A stretch of 64,000 bases of DNA from Borreliella afzelii (GTDB lineage Bacteria; Spirochaetota; Spirochaetia; Borreliales; Borreliaceae). Shown here one piece after another: positions 43,674 to 53,180 of the stretch. The DNA lies in contig NZ_JACHGM010000002.1 in NCBI RefSeq assembly GCF_014202295.1, forward strand, positions 347,039-411,038, in the 5' to 3' direction. The notes beneath the pieces are model-generated. The model did not search any database. It saw only the letters and a list, made by a program, of their open reading frames with translations, and was not told the origin of the DNA. Numbering within the stretch: position 1 is the stretch's first letter; each line of letters begins with the position of its first letter. A program made the translations under genes and the position numbers.

Positions 43674-46124
43674 TTGGTTTTAAAAAAAATAGTACTCTTG
43701 GGGTTTAAATCTTTTTTAAATAGACAAGAGTTTGAAGTAGGTGAAAATTTAAGTTTTATTGTTGGGCCTAATGGATGTGGGAAGAGCAATCTTATTGATG
43801 CTGTTCGTTTTTGTATTGGAGAAGATAATTTAAAATTTTTAAGGGTTGAAGATATTTCCGATTTAATTTCTGTTTCAAAGTTAGGAAAATCAAATTTTGC
43901 AGAAATAACTCTTTTTTTTAGTAACATTGACGGTGAAAAATCGACTTTAAGAGAATTTGGGGGGGATTTTTATATTCGCAGGCGTCTTTATAAGGATGGT
44001 TCAAGTGAGTATTATTTTAATAATAAAATTTTAAATTTCCAAGATTATAATAGACTTTTGAATAGGCTTCAGTTTAAAAAATCGCCTTATATGTTTATAA
44101 CTCAAGGGAAGGTTGAAGACATTTCTTTGGGAAGAAATGTAAATCTTAAATCTTTAATTGAACAGGCAAGCGGAATAGATGTTTTAAAAATTGAAGAAGA
44201 AGAGGCTCTTAAAAATTTTAAGCAGTCTAATCAAAATTTATCATCTTTGTTAGCCTTACAAGAAAATTTAAAGCAAAAGTACGATAACATAAAAAATGTT
44301 TATCTTTTGAGAAAAAAACATCAAGATTTAAGTCAAAAATTAGAAGCTTTAGAAAAAACAATAACATTGAAAAAGCTTTTCAATATTAATTTTGATATTA
44401 ATGCCTTAAAAGGCAAATTAAATTTAGACGGCTTAAGTAGATTTTTATCTTCTAGTTTTAAGGAAAAGTTGGAATTTTATTCATTTAGAGAAAAAAATGT
44501 TGCTAATAATATTCAAGCATTAGAAAAGGATCTTGAGCTTATGAAGTCCAAAATTCTTGGACTAGAGATTAAGATTCAAAAATTAGAGCAAGAAAAGACG
44601 GCAAAGATGAATTTGGAGGATAAATTTGTCAAGAATAAATCTAAGTTTGAAGAGAAAAAAAAATCTATAAATAACGATTTATATCAATTAAATAGTTTGC
44701 TTAAAGAAAAGAAAAATGAATTTTTTTCTTTAAGTGATGAGATTAATAGATATACTAAAAGTTTTTTTGAACTTGTTGATTTAATTTTATCTGTATTAAA
44801 GAGTGCTAAATCAGAAGAGCTTGTTTTATTAAAAGAGAATATATTAGATTCTCTGAAACTTTTTGAAGAATCATTGAGTATAAAATATATTAAAGAGATT
44901 AGAGTGAATTTAATCAAGTATATAAGCAAAGATGAAAATCTTTTGGCTTTATTGAAGGATAAAATTGAGCCTATTTTCAATCAAAATGTTAATTTGAAAA
45001 AATTTTTGCTCGAAAAAAATGCTTTAAAATCAAATCTTGCTAAAGAGATAGCAAATATTGAGAGATTAATTGAAGAAAAGACGCTTCAATTAAATGATGT
45101 ATTAGGAGAGCTTGAGTATATAGAGCTTTCTAAATTTAAAAATTTAGACGAAATCAAACTTATAGAAGGCAATTTAGAATTTTTATTTGAATCTAAGAAT
45201 AGTCTTGATGAAGAGCTTAAAGATTTGTATTTAAAGCTTGAAAATTTAAATTTAGAAAAGAGCAATATTGAGCTTAATTTGAGCAATCTTATTGGTACTT
45301 CAAAATCCAGCAACGACGAGTCTTTTAAAGAGAAAGATTTGAGCTCTTTAGGGTTTTTAAATGATTTTAAAAAAACTAATTATTATGAATATATAAAAAA
45401 ACAGACAGAGTATGAATTTCTTTTGAACTCTAATGTAAGCATTAAAAATGAAATAGAAAATTTCAACATTTCTAATGAAATGTCTAATAAATTCGAATTA
45501 GAAGAGGATCTTGTAACTAGAGAGCTATTACACAAAGAGATTGATGAAATCAATCTAGGTGATTATGTATTTTTTAATATTGATAAAGAGTTCGATGAAA
45601 CTAAGGATCGTTTTGAAAAAGTAAGTTTACAAGTAGAAGATTTAAAGCTTTCAAAATATTCATTACAAAAGCTTCAAAAAAAAATAAAAAATGAGATTTA
45701 TAAAAAATTTAGAGAATCATTTGATGAGATTAATAAAAATTTTTCTTACTTTTTTAAAAAAATTTTCAAAGGAACTGCCAATCTTTTTTATAATGAAAAT
45801 ACCGATAATGTTGAGATTAGAATAAATTTTTCAAATAAATTTGTTAAAACCAATAATATGCTTTCAGGGGGCGAGAGTACTTTAGTTAGTATGGCTTTTT
45901 TATTTGCACTTTATTATTATTCTCCTGCTTGTTTTTGCATGCTCGATGAAATAGATGCAGCTCTTGATTTTGAGAATAGTAAAAAACTTTCTTTACTTTT
46001 AAAAGAACTGGGGAAAAAAATTCAACTCTTGGTAATAACCCATAATGCATATATTTCTGAGGGTGGTGAAAATTTGATAGGCATTACGCTTGATAATGGT
46101 GAAAGTAAGGTGTTTAATATATAA
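43674..46124 (+). CDS. smc: SMC-family chromosome structural ATPase, shortened and without recognisable hinge
   Basis: An SMC-type ATPase for chromosome organisation. The start is TTG 43674, six bases after GGGAG; TTG 43662 overlaps the ribosome site and was dropped. At 816 residues it is about one third shorter than usual SMC proteins. Walker A GPNGCGKS is at 31-38, and the N-terminal head runs to about 160. Two long coiled-coil stretches follow. The C-terminal head has the signature MLSGGESTLVSMAF and Walker B FCMLDEIDAALD. Between the coils I find no glycine-containing SMC hinge; the middle (about 365-440) is helical and charged. SMC is certain from the heads; the hinge loss is a reading by eye. 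Confidence 0.88.
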   Translation: MVLKKIVLLGFKSFLNRQEFEVGENLSFIVGPNGCGKSNLIDAVRFCIGEDNLKFLRVEDISDLISVSKLGKSNFAEITLFFSNIDGEKSTLREFGGDFYIRRRLYKDGSSEYYFNNKILNFQDYNRLLNRLQFKKSPYMFITQGKVEDISLGRNVNLKSLIEQASGIDVLKIEEEEALKNFKQSNQNLSSLLALQENLKQKYDNIKNVYLLRKKHQDLSQKLEALEKTITLKKLFNINFDINALKGKLNLDGLSRFLSSSFKEKLEFYSFREKNVANNIQALEKDLELMKSKILGLEIKIQKLEQEKTAKMNLEDKFVKNKSKFEEKKKSINNDLYQLNSLLKEKKNEFFSLSDEINRYTKSFFELVDLILSVLKSAKSEELVLLKENILDSLKLFEESLSIKYIKEIRVNLIKYISKDENLLALLKDKIEPIFNQNVNLKKFLLEKNALKSNLAKEIANIERLIEEKTLQLNDVLGELEYIELSKFKNLDEIKLIEGNLEFLFESKNSLDEELKDLYLKLENLNLEKSNIELNLSNLIGTSKSSNDESFKEKDLSSLGFLNDFKKTNYYEYIKKQTEYEFLLNSNVSIKNEIENFNISNEMSNKFELEEDLVTRELLHKEIDEINLGDYVFFNIDKEFDETKDRFEKVSLQVEDLKLSKYSLQKLQKKIKNEIYKKFRESFDEINKNFSYFFKKIFKGTANLFYNENTDNVEIRINFSNKFVKTNNMLSGGESTLVSMAFLFALYYYSPACFCMLDEIDAALDFENSKKLSLLLKELGKKIQLLVITHNAYISEGGENLIGITLDNGESKVFNI

Positions 46125-46149
46125 TTAAGTTAGATTTAAGGGAATTAAC

Positions 46150-46551
46150 ATGCAAGATAAAAAGTTTAGTTTTAGCAAATATTTTTTAATTTTAATATTT
46201 TTGATTTTTATTGTTTCGGGTATTACTTATTTCTATTCAACACAAATGTTGGAAAAATCCCAAAAGTCTGTTGAGGACAATTTAGACGCCAAAGTTAAAT
46301 TAGTTGATATGGAAGATTTTTATTTTGATTTAAATGAGAGTCTAAATATGGATGATTTTTTTATTCCGAGACCTGATTTTTTCAATGAAAATTTAAATAA
46401 AAATTTAGTTGTTGATGGGTTGATTAAAAATCAATTTCTTGATGAGAATTTTTTCAAGGATCTTTGGATTAAAAAGGAAAATTTATTCAATATTGATATT
46501 GAGAAGGAGAATGAAAAATTAATAGATAAGATTTTAGAAATTTCCAAATGA
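46150..46551 (+). CDS. Conserved hypothetical membrane-anchored protein, 133 aa
   Basis: Unrecognised. One N-terminal membrane helix (about 11-29, FLILIFLIFIVSGITYFYST) anchors a helical, acidic, asparagine-rich outside domain of about 100 residues (LNMDDFFIPRPDFFNENLNK). No lipobox. It follows smc by 25 bases and overlaps the next gene by four (ATGA), so it probably works with the TPR-like protein that follows. An envelope assembly role would fit but is not shown. Confidence 0.65.
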   Translation: MQDKKFSFSKYFLILIFLIFIVSGITYFYSTQMLEKSQKSVEDNLDAKVKLVDMEDFYFDLNESLNMDDFFIPRPDFFNENLNKNLVVDGLIKNQFLDENFFKDLWIKKENLFNIDIEKENEKLIDKILEISK

Positions 46552-47582
46552 TTAAAAAATATTTGATTTATATAAGTTTGCTATTTTTTGTTTTTGAAGT
46601 TTTTCCTGAGCCAACTTTTATAAGTCAAGGTGATTCATATGAGCTTGATTTTAGCAGTAGAGAAGTAGATATTAATGTAAATACTAATTCAAAATTTAAT
46701 CTTTCTTTTAAAGATGAGTCTTGGATTTATATCAAAAGCAATGAAAATGGATCTTTTATTAAGTTAATTGGAGAATCTTATGAGGACGGGGCTGTTTTTA
46801 CTTTTCAAACTTTTAAAAAAGAAGGCAAAATTAAATTAATTTTTAGCTATCAAAATGTTAAAGATTTAAGTGAATTTAATAAAATAGTTATCTTGAAAAT
46901 TACAAATAAGTTTGAAGTTAAAATTCTAGATGGTGGTGGCTCTGACAAGAGTAAGGACATCAGAAGTAAGAATAATCTTGAACTTGGAAGGGATAGTATT
47001 AATGGGGTAACCTCTTTAGAGATTGCCACCAGGGCTTTGAATTTATCTTATATAAATGATTACAAAGGAGCAATAGATTTACTTAATAGGTATAATTTTA
47101 ATGATGATAAATATATTTTATTAAAGGCAGAAATTTATTATAAAAATAAGGATTATTTAAAATCTTATGAAAATTATTTGAAATTGAAGAGCAGATGCTT
47201 TCAAAGCATTGTTTTTGATTTAATTAAGCTTGGTATAAAATTAAATATTAAAGAAGAAGTCTTAGAAAATGCTAGATATTTAGTTGAAAAGAATATTGAT
47301 TTTTCCGAGAGTGTTTATCTTGAGATTTTTGAATTCTTATTAATAGGGGGGGAGTATGAGTTTGCTTTAAACTTTAGTTCTTTGTACTTTCCTAAATATA
47401 TTAATTCAAGCTTTTCAGATAAGTATAGTTATTTGTTGGGAAAACTTTATGAGTCTGAGAGTAAACATAAAGATTTTTTAAAGGCTTTGCATTACTATAA
47501 ATTGGTTATTGATAATTATCCTTTTAGTGATTATTATGAGAGAGCCAAGATAAGATATTTATTTTTAAAGCGGTTTTTTTAG
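46548..47582 (+). CDS. Conserved hypothetical exported protein with C-terminal TPR repeats
   Basis: A 344-residue protein. A signal peptide covers about residues 1-20 (YLIYISLLFFVFEVFPEP). The first 130 residues are beta-rich, with alternating strands (FNLSFKDESWIYIKSNENGS). From about 165 the sequence is helical, with TPR-like units (ALNLSYINDYKGAIDLLNRY, KAEIYYKNKDYLKSYENYLK, ALHYYKLVIDNYPFSDYYER). The layout resembles periplasmic scaffold proteins such as the YbgF/BamD class, but no firm match is made. It lies just before phoU on the same strand, ten bases apart. Confidence 0.68.
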   Translation: MIKKYLIYISLLFFVFEVFPEPTFISQGDSYELDFSSREVDINVNTNSKFNLSFKDESWIYIKSNENGSFIKLIGESYEDGAVFTFQTFKKEGKIKLIFSYQNVKDLSEFNKIVILKITNKFEVKILDGGGSDKSKDIRSKNNLELGRDSINGVTSLEIATRALNLSYINDYKGAIDLLNRYNFNDDKYILLKAEIYYKNKDYLKSYENYLKLKSRCFQSIVFDLIKLGIKLNIKEEVLENARYLVEKNIDFSESVYLEIFEFLLIGGEYEFALNFSSLYFPKYINSSFSDKYSYLLGKLYESESKHKDFLKALHYYKLVIDNYPFSDYYERAKIRYLFLKRFF

Positions 47583-47592
47583 GAGATATGAT

Positions 47593-48264
47593 ATGATACG
47601 AAGAAGGCTTACTAAACAACTTGAAATAATAAAAGATTATCTTTGGGATATGAAAGAATGTGTGCTTAAAATTATAGATGACTCTTTAATAGCCTTAGAA
47701 TCTAAAGATAAAAGTTTAGCTAAAAAAATAATCAATGAAGATGAAAAAATAATAGATGATTATCAATATGATATTGAGGATTTGTGTGGAAGAATAATTG
47801 CGACTGAACACCCTGTTGCTACAGAACTTAGAGAAATTTTAGCAATTATTAAGATAATAAGTTCCCTTGAAAGGATTGCAGATCATGCTACTAAGATTGT
47901 AAGAGTTGTTCTTCTTCTTGAATCAGATTTGGACGATTTTGATTTTCTTAATTTATATTTTAAACCTTTAAGAGAAATGGCCGATACAGCCAAAGAGATG
48001 TTATCTGATATTTTTGATGCATATTTTGATGGAGATTTTACTAAAATATTAAAGATAGTTAAGTATGACAATATAATAGATAAATTATTTTCAAAGCAAA
48101 AAAGTATTGTTGTTGATGCAATGAAAAAGAATCCTGAAAATTTGGATTATCTTTTAAACATATTATTTTTAAATAGTTTTTTGGAAAGAGTTGGTGATCA
48201 TGTAGCAACAATTGGCGAGTTGCTCTATTTTATTAGAATAGGTGAGAAGGTAAATTTAACCTAG
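47593..48264 (+). CDS. phoU: PhoU-family phosphate signalling protein
   Basis: A 223-residue all-helical cytoplasmic protein of the PhoU family, made of two three-helix repeats. The metal-binding-like motif LERIADHATKIVRVV occurs in the first repeat and FLERVGDHVATIGELL in the second, as expected. PhoU links the Pst phosphate transporter to a sensor kinase, but no pst gene is adjacent, so its partner is elsewhere or it has another role. ATG 47593 is seven bases after AGGAG; an overlapping ATG at 47588 is out of frame. It ends at a 46-bp palindrome shared with convergent cheR. Confidence 0.9.
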   Translation: MIRRRLTKQLEIIKDYLWDMKECVLKIIDDSLIALESKDKSLAKKIINEDEKIIDDYQYDIEDLCGRIIATEHPVATELREILAIIKIISSLERIADHATKIVRVVLLLESDLDDFDFLNLYFKPLREMADTAKEMLSDIFDAYFDGDFTKILKIVKYDNIIDKLFSKQKSIVVDAMKKNPENLDYLLNILFLNSFLERVGDHVATIGELLYFIRIGEKVNLT

Positions 48265-48299
48265 CTTCATTATTTTTAGGCTTTTTAATCTAAATAAAT

Positions 48300-48345
48300 C
48301 TTATAAGAAGAATTAATAATCATGATTATTAATTCTTCTTATAAG
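48300..48345. repeat. 46-bp perfect palindrome between phoU and cheR
   Basis: Bases 48300-48322 are the exact complement of 48323-48345, with no loop, centred on CATG. The last codons and stop of cheR lie inside it. It probably forms a strong hairpin in either transcript and may stop or stabilise both convergent messages. Tails on both sides are AT-rich but lack a clear T-run. Confidence 0.85.
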
Positions 48346-49186
48346 TGGCAGGCATTATGTATTTAAGATTTTTATTTCCCCGGATTGTTTCTGAATGTCC
48401 AATTAAAAGATAAGAATCATTTTTAAGATAGTAGTTGAATTTATTGGCAAGGTCGTTTCTAGTTTTTTCGTCAAAATAGATCATAACGTTTCTGCAAAAT
48501 ATCAGGTCAAATTTCTTACTAAATGGAAATTTCTCATCCATTAAATTTAATTTTTTAAAGTAAACCATTTTTTTTAAAATTTCTTTAACTTGAAATTTAT
48601 CATCTTTGAGTTGATTTAAATATTTAGTTTTTAAATATTTGGGCAAATTTATTGTACGATCTTCAGGATAAATCCCCTCATAAGCTTCGTGTAGAACGCT
48701 AATTGAAATGTCTGTTGCTAAGATTTTGACTTTAAAATTTACTTTGTTATTTTCCATATATTCTTTTAGTATCATTGCAATTGTATAAGGCTCTTCACCA
48801 CTTGAACAGCCGGCTGACCATATTCTAATTTCTGAGTTTTCCGATTTTAATATTTTTTCAGCAAGCTTGGGTAATATTTTGTTATTTAAAAAATCAAAAT
48901 GTTTAGATTCTCTGAAAAAATAAGTATGATTTGTTGATATTTTGTCTACTAATTCAATTAATTGAAGATTTCCAGTGCTTTTTTCTAAAAAGTCGATGTA
49001 TTCAGTAAAATTTTTAAAACCTTTAACCTTGAGAAGAGATGATAATCTACTTTCAATTAGCATCTTTTTTTTCTCGCTGAGATTGATTCCAAAATTGTTG
49101 TAAACTATTTTTATTAACCTTAAAAGTTCGTCCTTAGTTATATTTATATTAAGGTTGAATTTGTTTTGATTCATATTTATATTCAT
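48329..49186 (-). CDS. cheR: Chemotaxis protein methyltransferase CheR
   Basis: Methylates glutamates of chemoreceptors using S-adenosylmethionine. The 285-residue protein has the helical N-terminal domain and the SAM-binding domain. Its motifs are IWSAGCSSGEEPYTIAM, ILATDIS and FDLIFCRNVMIYFDE, with LIGHSETI at the end. It has normal length and lacks the C-terminal pentapeptide-binding motif. Two nearby in-frame ATGs are possible (49186, 49174). AAGGAG lies too far upstream of either for ordinary use and directly precedes a 17-codon out-of-frame ORF (49149-49202) overlapping the start. No other chemotaxis gene is in the window. Confidence 0.95.
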   Translation of the reverse strand: MNINMNQNKFNLNINITKDELLRLIKIVYNNFGINLSEKKKMLIESRLSSLLKVKGFKNFTEYIDFLEKSTGNLQLIELVDKISTNHTYFFRESKHFDFLNNKILPKLAEKILKSENSEIRIWSAGCSSGEEPYTIAMILKEYMENNKVNFKVKILATDISISVLHEAYEGIYPEDRTINLPKYLKTKYLNQLKDDKFQVKEILKKMVYFKKLNLMDEKFPFSKKFDLIFCRNVMIYFDEKTRNDLANKFNYYLKNDSYLLIGHSETIRGNKNLKYIMPATYKKN

Positions 49187-49270
49187 ATACTTTCGACTTC
49201 ATTCTCCTTTTTGATCCAGAGAGATTTGTTTTCATGCTAGAAATGTAAAATTTTTTTTTAGTTTTATAAT

Positions 49271-49291
49271 ACTTAAGCGTACAGCTTAAGT
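49271..49291. promoter_or_regulatory. Inverted repeat in the cheR/chaperone divergent region
   Basis: ACTTAAGC (49271-49278) and GCTTAAGT (49284-49291) flank a five-base loop. The repeat sits in the 189-base gap between the divergent genes cheR and the PpiD-like gene and could be an operator. The rest of the gap (49187-49375) is AT-rich. TATACT at 49350-49355 could be a -10 box for the plus-strand gene. Confidence 0.45.
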
Positions 49292-49375
49292 TAGATATTT
49301 CAATTGCAATAATTTTTTAATTGTGATAATTTAGTAGTTAAATTATTAGTATACTTACTTATTAAAGGTTGTTTT

Positions 49376-50878
49376 ATGCTAAAGAGAAGTAGAAAAGTCA
49401 AGAATGATTTAGTTACGCTTGAGTCCAAAGAAAAAAAAGTTGGTATGTGGGGTATTTTTACCCTTATTTTAATTGTTTTTGGATTTATTATTGCACCTTT
49501 GCTCCCAGGAATATTCGATAATGCTCATTCATCTGGTTTAAAATTTGGTTCTTATAAAGGTCAACCTATTTACTATAAAAAAGATAATAAATTTGCCAAG
49601 TATGTTAATTATTATTCAAATCTTTATTCTAGATTACAAGGGAATGCTAAAAATATTAATGTAGATTATAACGCCTGGTATTTGGCATTTATGAAATATG
49701 TTGAGGATGTTGCTTTTTTTGATTTGATAAAAAAATATAATTTTTATATTTCTAAGGAAATGCTGAATAAAAATTTACTCAGATCCCCTGAATATTTAGA
49801 CCCTAATGGGAATTTTAGTTCTAAAAGATATAATAAAGTTTCTGATTATCAAAAAGTTAAAATTTATGATGATATGGTAGAAAATATACTGTTTTCTAAT
49901 GTTAAAATTTTTTTAAATAGTAATTTGATATTTTCCGAGTCTCTTTTTAACATGATTAAAGATATGAGTGCTGTAGAAAGGCACATTTCATATCTTTCTC
50001 TTTCTTATCAGGATTTTTCTAATAAAGAGGTAATACTTTATGCTGAGAAGAATTTAAATTTATTCAAACGTTTATCTCTTGCGTCTATTCGTTTTAAAAA
50101 TGCAAGTGATGCTAGGAGTGCTTATGATAAGCTGTTAAACAAAACTCCATTTGAAGAGCTTGCTAAGCTTTATTCAGATGATATGGCTAATTTCAAAGGC
50201 GTTGTTTCTTTGGATAAGTATTATTTTGATTTAGATCTTAACGTTGAAAATAAAGAAGATCTAAATTCCATTTTTTCTTTAAAAGAAGGTGAATTTAGTA
50301 AGCCTATTAAGACTAAAAATAAAAATGAATATCAAATATATAAGGCATTTAGCAATATTTATGATTTTGATAAAAATTCAGATCGCGATATTAGTGCTGT
50401 TAAAAATTATATTGAAACTTATGAACCAAGTGTTATTGAAGCTTATTTGGAAAATAAGCTAAATGATTTTCTAAGTGATGTTAAATTAAGCAGTTTAAGC
50501 CAAGCTCTTGAAAAAAATCGTTTTAGTTTAAAAGAAGAAATTGTTAATTTATCTTACAATATTAATATTTATCCTAATACTTTAAAAGAGTTAGTCGAAT
50601 TTAATAATAGCAAGTCTTTTTATAATGTTGTTTTTGGATTGAAAGAAAATTCTTGGTCTAAGCCTTTTGTGGCGAATAAAAAAGTTTATTTGTTTTTCCT
50701 TAAATCAGCTAAAAAAAGATCTAACCGGCCCGAAGAAGAGATTGAAAATGAAAAACTTCTTGACAATTTTAATATTGCAAATAGTGGTTTGATTACAGAT
50801 TTTTTGTTGAATAAAAAAGATTTTGTTAATAATTTTAATGAGGCGTTTTTTGCTTTGCAAAACTTTAGTCAAAATTGA
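49376..50878 (+). CDS. SurA/PpiD-like membrane-anchored periplasmic chaperone
   Basis: A 500-residue protein anchored by one helix near 23-45 (KVGMWGIFTLILIVFGFIIA, then PLLPG), preceded by a basic tail. This resembles the PpiD layout. A SurA-N-like helical domain follows (about 60-180: YVNYYSNLYSRLQGNAKNIN). A parvulin-like domain lies near 200-330, with RLSLASIRFKNASDARSAYD, LLNKTPFEELAKLYSDDM and FSLKEGEFSKPIK matching rotamase strands and helices. A further chaperone-like region ends near 490. It likely helps fold exported proteins. Isomerase activity cannot be judged because the active-site residues are poorly defined by eye. Confidence 0.78.
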   Translation: MLKRSRKVKNDLVTLESKEKKVGMWGIFTLILIVFGFIIAPLLPGIFDNAHSSGLKFGSYKGQPIYYKKDNKFAKYVNYYSNLYSRLQGNAKNINVDYNAWYLAFMKYVEDVAFFDLIKKYNFYISKEMLNKNLLRSPEYLDPNGNFSSKRYNKVSDYQKVKIYDDMVENILFSNVKIFLNSNLIFSESLFNMIKDMSAVERHISYLSLSYQDFSNKEVILYAEKNLNLFKRLSLASIRFKNASDARSAYDKLLNKTPFEELAKLYSDDMANFKGVVSLDKYYFDLDLNVENKEDLNSIFSLKEGEFSKPIKTKNKNEYQIYKAFSNIYDFDKNSDRDISAVKNYIETYEPSVIEAYLENKLNDFLSDVKLSSLSQALEKNRFSLKEEIVNLSYNINIYPNTLKELVEFNNSKSFYNVVFGLKENSWSKPFVANKKVYLFFLKSAKKRSNRPEEEIENEKLLDNFNIANSGLITDFLLNKKDFVNNFNEAFFALQNFSQN

Positions 50879-50890
50879 GAAATAAATACT

Positions 50891-52414
50891 ATGATAAAAG
50901 TTTTGATTGCTAGTATAATTAATTTTAATAAAGAATCAATTTGGTTTTATAATTATTTTTATAGATTTTTATTTATATTCTTTTTTTTTACATTACTTGC
51001 TTGTTCCAAGGTAAGCAAAGATTTTATTGTTTTTAACAAAGATGTAAAATCTGTTTCCAAGATTGATAACCTAAATTCTAATGTATTAGAAATGAACAAA
51101 ATGGAAGATTTTTTTGGAGATATTATAGATTTAAAAGGTTATAAAATTCTCGCAGTTCAGCAAGAAAATTTGAATCTAGATGTTTATTTTGAACAGGTGG
51201 TTTTAGCTCAAAATTTTTCAAATCTTAATGCGTATTTATTTATTATTGGTTTTGATCCCAAAATTAAAGTTGGAACGATTCTTTTTAAAACCCAAATAGA
51301 TATTGACCCAAAAAATTCTTATAACATGTATCTTGAGGACATTACGGGTGATTATGATTTTAATATAGTTGTTCAAGGATTTTTAAAAGATAAATCTGTT
51401 TTGTACGTTTTTCAAAAATCTGTTTTAAATGATGTGTCTTCCTATAAACCCATATTTTTTGATAAAGTTAATGGCACTGTTCTTATCAATAAGTATGCAA
51501 GATCTTCAGCTTATGAAGAAAACAGATCAAGAGAAAGCTATCCTATTTCCTTAGAAAAATATGAAAAAGTGGGAGAAGATTTAATAATCAGTAAGATTGA
51601 AAAATATGAATATTCTCATATTCAAGGCAAATATTATCTTTCTTCTGTGAGTGAAAAAGTTGGTAAGATTGATAATAATATTTATAAAACTTTAAAGAAT
51701 TTAAGCAAAGATGAAGTTTATAGATTTTTGCATGGAGTTTGGTATGACGATCATGATTATAATAAGAAACAGGGCAAAGATATTAATGAAACTTTATTTT
51801 TATCTTTTGAAAGGCAATCAAACGAGATTAATCTTTTTAGAAAAAATTCTCAAGAAGTTGCAAAGATTAAATATATTTCAAAACCGGCTTACAACACTCT
51901 TAATGTTAGTGCCAAGTCTCTTTTTTCAGATTTAATAGTTTACAACTTTTGGATAAAAATTGTAGATAAAGAAAACATTGAAGTCAAAATTGACACTAGT
52001 ACAAACTCCTATGATAATAGTGGATTTTCAGGGACATTTAAGAGATTTGATGGAGATGTTTTAAATGTTGAAAAAAATGGTAATAATATTTATTTTATTC
52101 CTAGTGGAAATTATGTGTATAAGGACAAAATTTATGATTTTTCTTACCCCTCTTTAACTTATATTGATGAAAATAAAATTTATTATGGCATTTTTAATAT
52201 TTTCCCTTTAAAAAATAATTTTGTTCTTGAATATGAAATTGATATGGGTAGTTACAAGCTTGTTGAATCTTTTTTTCTTGAACATAATGAAAGAGTTGTT
52301 CAAAAGCAAAAATTTTCTACAATCATTCTTAATCCTATTAAAATTTTAAGAGATGATGTAAGCTTAATTAAAGGGCAAAAATTAAAACTTGAGCGAATAG
52401 AAAAAATAGGGTAA
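50891..52414 (+). CDS. Conserved hypothetical lipoprotein, 507 aa
   Basis: The N-terminus has a basic/aromatic stretch, a hydrophobic segment and a lipobox TLLAC with Cys38, so it is likely lipid-anchored. The mature part has an N-terminal beta region and a C-terminal portion with a [16 protein letters not shown] strand pattern (about 285-400) that could be lipocalin-like. I have a weak memory that spirochaete proteins of this type are related to the Treponema adhesin pallilysin; treat this as unverified. The signal peptide is unusually long (37 residues). It follows the PpiD-like gene by 12 bases and precedes plsC by eight. Confidence 0.65.
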   Translation: MIKVLIASIINFNKESIWFYNYFYRFLFIFFFFTLLACSKVSKDFIVFNKDVKSVSKIDNLNSNVLEMNKMEDFFGDIIDLKGYKILAVQQENLNLDVYFEQVVLAQNFSNLNAYLFIIGFDPKIKVGTILFKTQIDIDPKNSYNMYLEDITGDYDFNIVVQGFLKDKSVLYVFQKSVLNDVSSYKPIFFDKVNGTVLINKYARSSAYEENRSRESYPISLEKYEKVGEDLIISKIEKYEYSHIQGKYYLSSVSEKVGKIDNNIYKTLKNLSKDEVYRFLHGVWYDDHDYNKKQGKDINETLFLSFERQSNEINLFRKNSQEVAKIKYISKPAYNTLNVSAKSLFSDLIVYNFWIKIVDKENIEVKIDTSTNSYDNSGFSGTFKRFDGDVLNVEKNGNNIYFIPSGNYVYKDKIYDFSYPSLTYIDENKIYYGIFNIFPLKNNFVLEYEIDMGSYKLVESFFLEHNERVVQKQKFSTIILNPIKILRDDVSLIKGQKLKLERIEKIG

Positions 52415-52422
52415 TAGTTTTT

Positions 52423-53160
52423 ATGAAAATATTGAGAAGTATTATAGCTTATTTTAGTGTTTTATTGTTCTTTTTTATTTTTATTTTTTTTTTATTTCCT
52501 TTTTACTTGGTTTGTAAAATTTTTTTACTCGAGCGCTATGTTATTAGATTCAGTTTTATTATGATGCGAGTTTGTATTAAGATTGGTTTATGGCTTGCTG
52601 GAATTAAAATTATTGTTACAGGTTCTGAGAATATTCCCCAGAAAAGCAATATAATAATAATGGGAAATCATATTGCAGCTATGGATCCTTTAATTTTTAT
52701 TTATACTTTTGTTAATCCATTTGTAATATTGGCAAAACATTCTTTACTTAGGGTTCCTTTTGTGAATCTTGTTTTAATTGTTATGGGCGCTATTTTTGTT
52801 AATAGAAAGAGTATAAGATCTGCTGCTGCTGCTGAGGCTAAGGCAATAAAGGTTATGAGAGAGGGTAGATCTATTGGAATTTTCCCTGAGGGGACCAGAA
52901 ATAGGGGTGGGGATACTAAGGTTTTTAAAAAAGGTTCAGTTAAGATGGCATTAAAGACAGGAACATCTATTCTTCCTGTTACTCTTTATAATACTAATAA
53001 CTTTTTCATTAAAAATATTATTTTTAATTCTGGACTATCTGTTTATATTCATGTTCATCCTTTGATAGATATTTTAAAATTAAGTGAATATGAAAAAGAG
53101 AATCTTGCTAGTATTATTAGAGATCAAATAGTTAAAAAGCTTGAAACTATTAAAATTTAA
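52423..53160 (+). CDS. plsC: 1-acyl-sn-glycerol-3-phosphate acyltransferase (PlsC)
   Basis: Adds the second acyl chain in phospholipid synthesis at the inner face of the membrane. The 245-residue protein has two N-terminal hydrophobic segments, then the PlsC motifs: NHIAAMDP (NHxxxxD), the GAIFVNRKS block, and GIFPEGTRNRGG. All catalytic residues are present. It is followed by parE after 20 bases on the same strand. Confidence 0.94.
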   Translation: MKILRSIIAYFSVLLFFFIFIFFLFPFYLVCKIFLLERYVIRFSFIMMRVCIKIGLWLAGIKIIVTGSENIPQKSNIIIMGNHIAAMDPLIFIYTFVNPFVILAKHSLLRVPFVNLVLIVMGAIFVNRKSIRSAAAAEAKAIKVMREGRSIGIFPEGTRNRGGDTKVFKKGSVKMALKTGTSILPVTLYNTNNFFIKNIIFNSGLSVYIHVHPLIDILKLSEYEKENLASIIRDQIVKKLETIKI

Positions 53161-53180
53161 TTTATAAAGCAAGGATTTAG

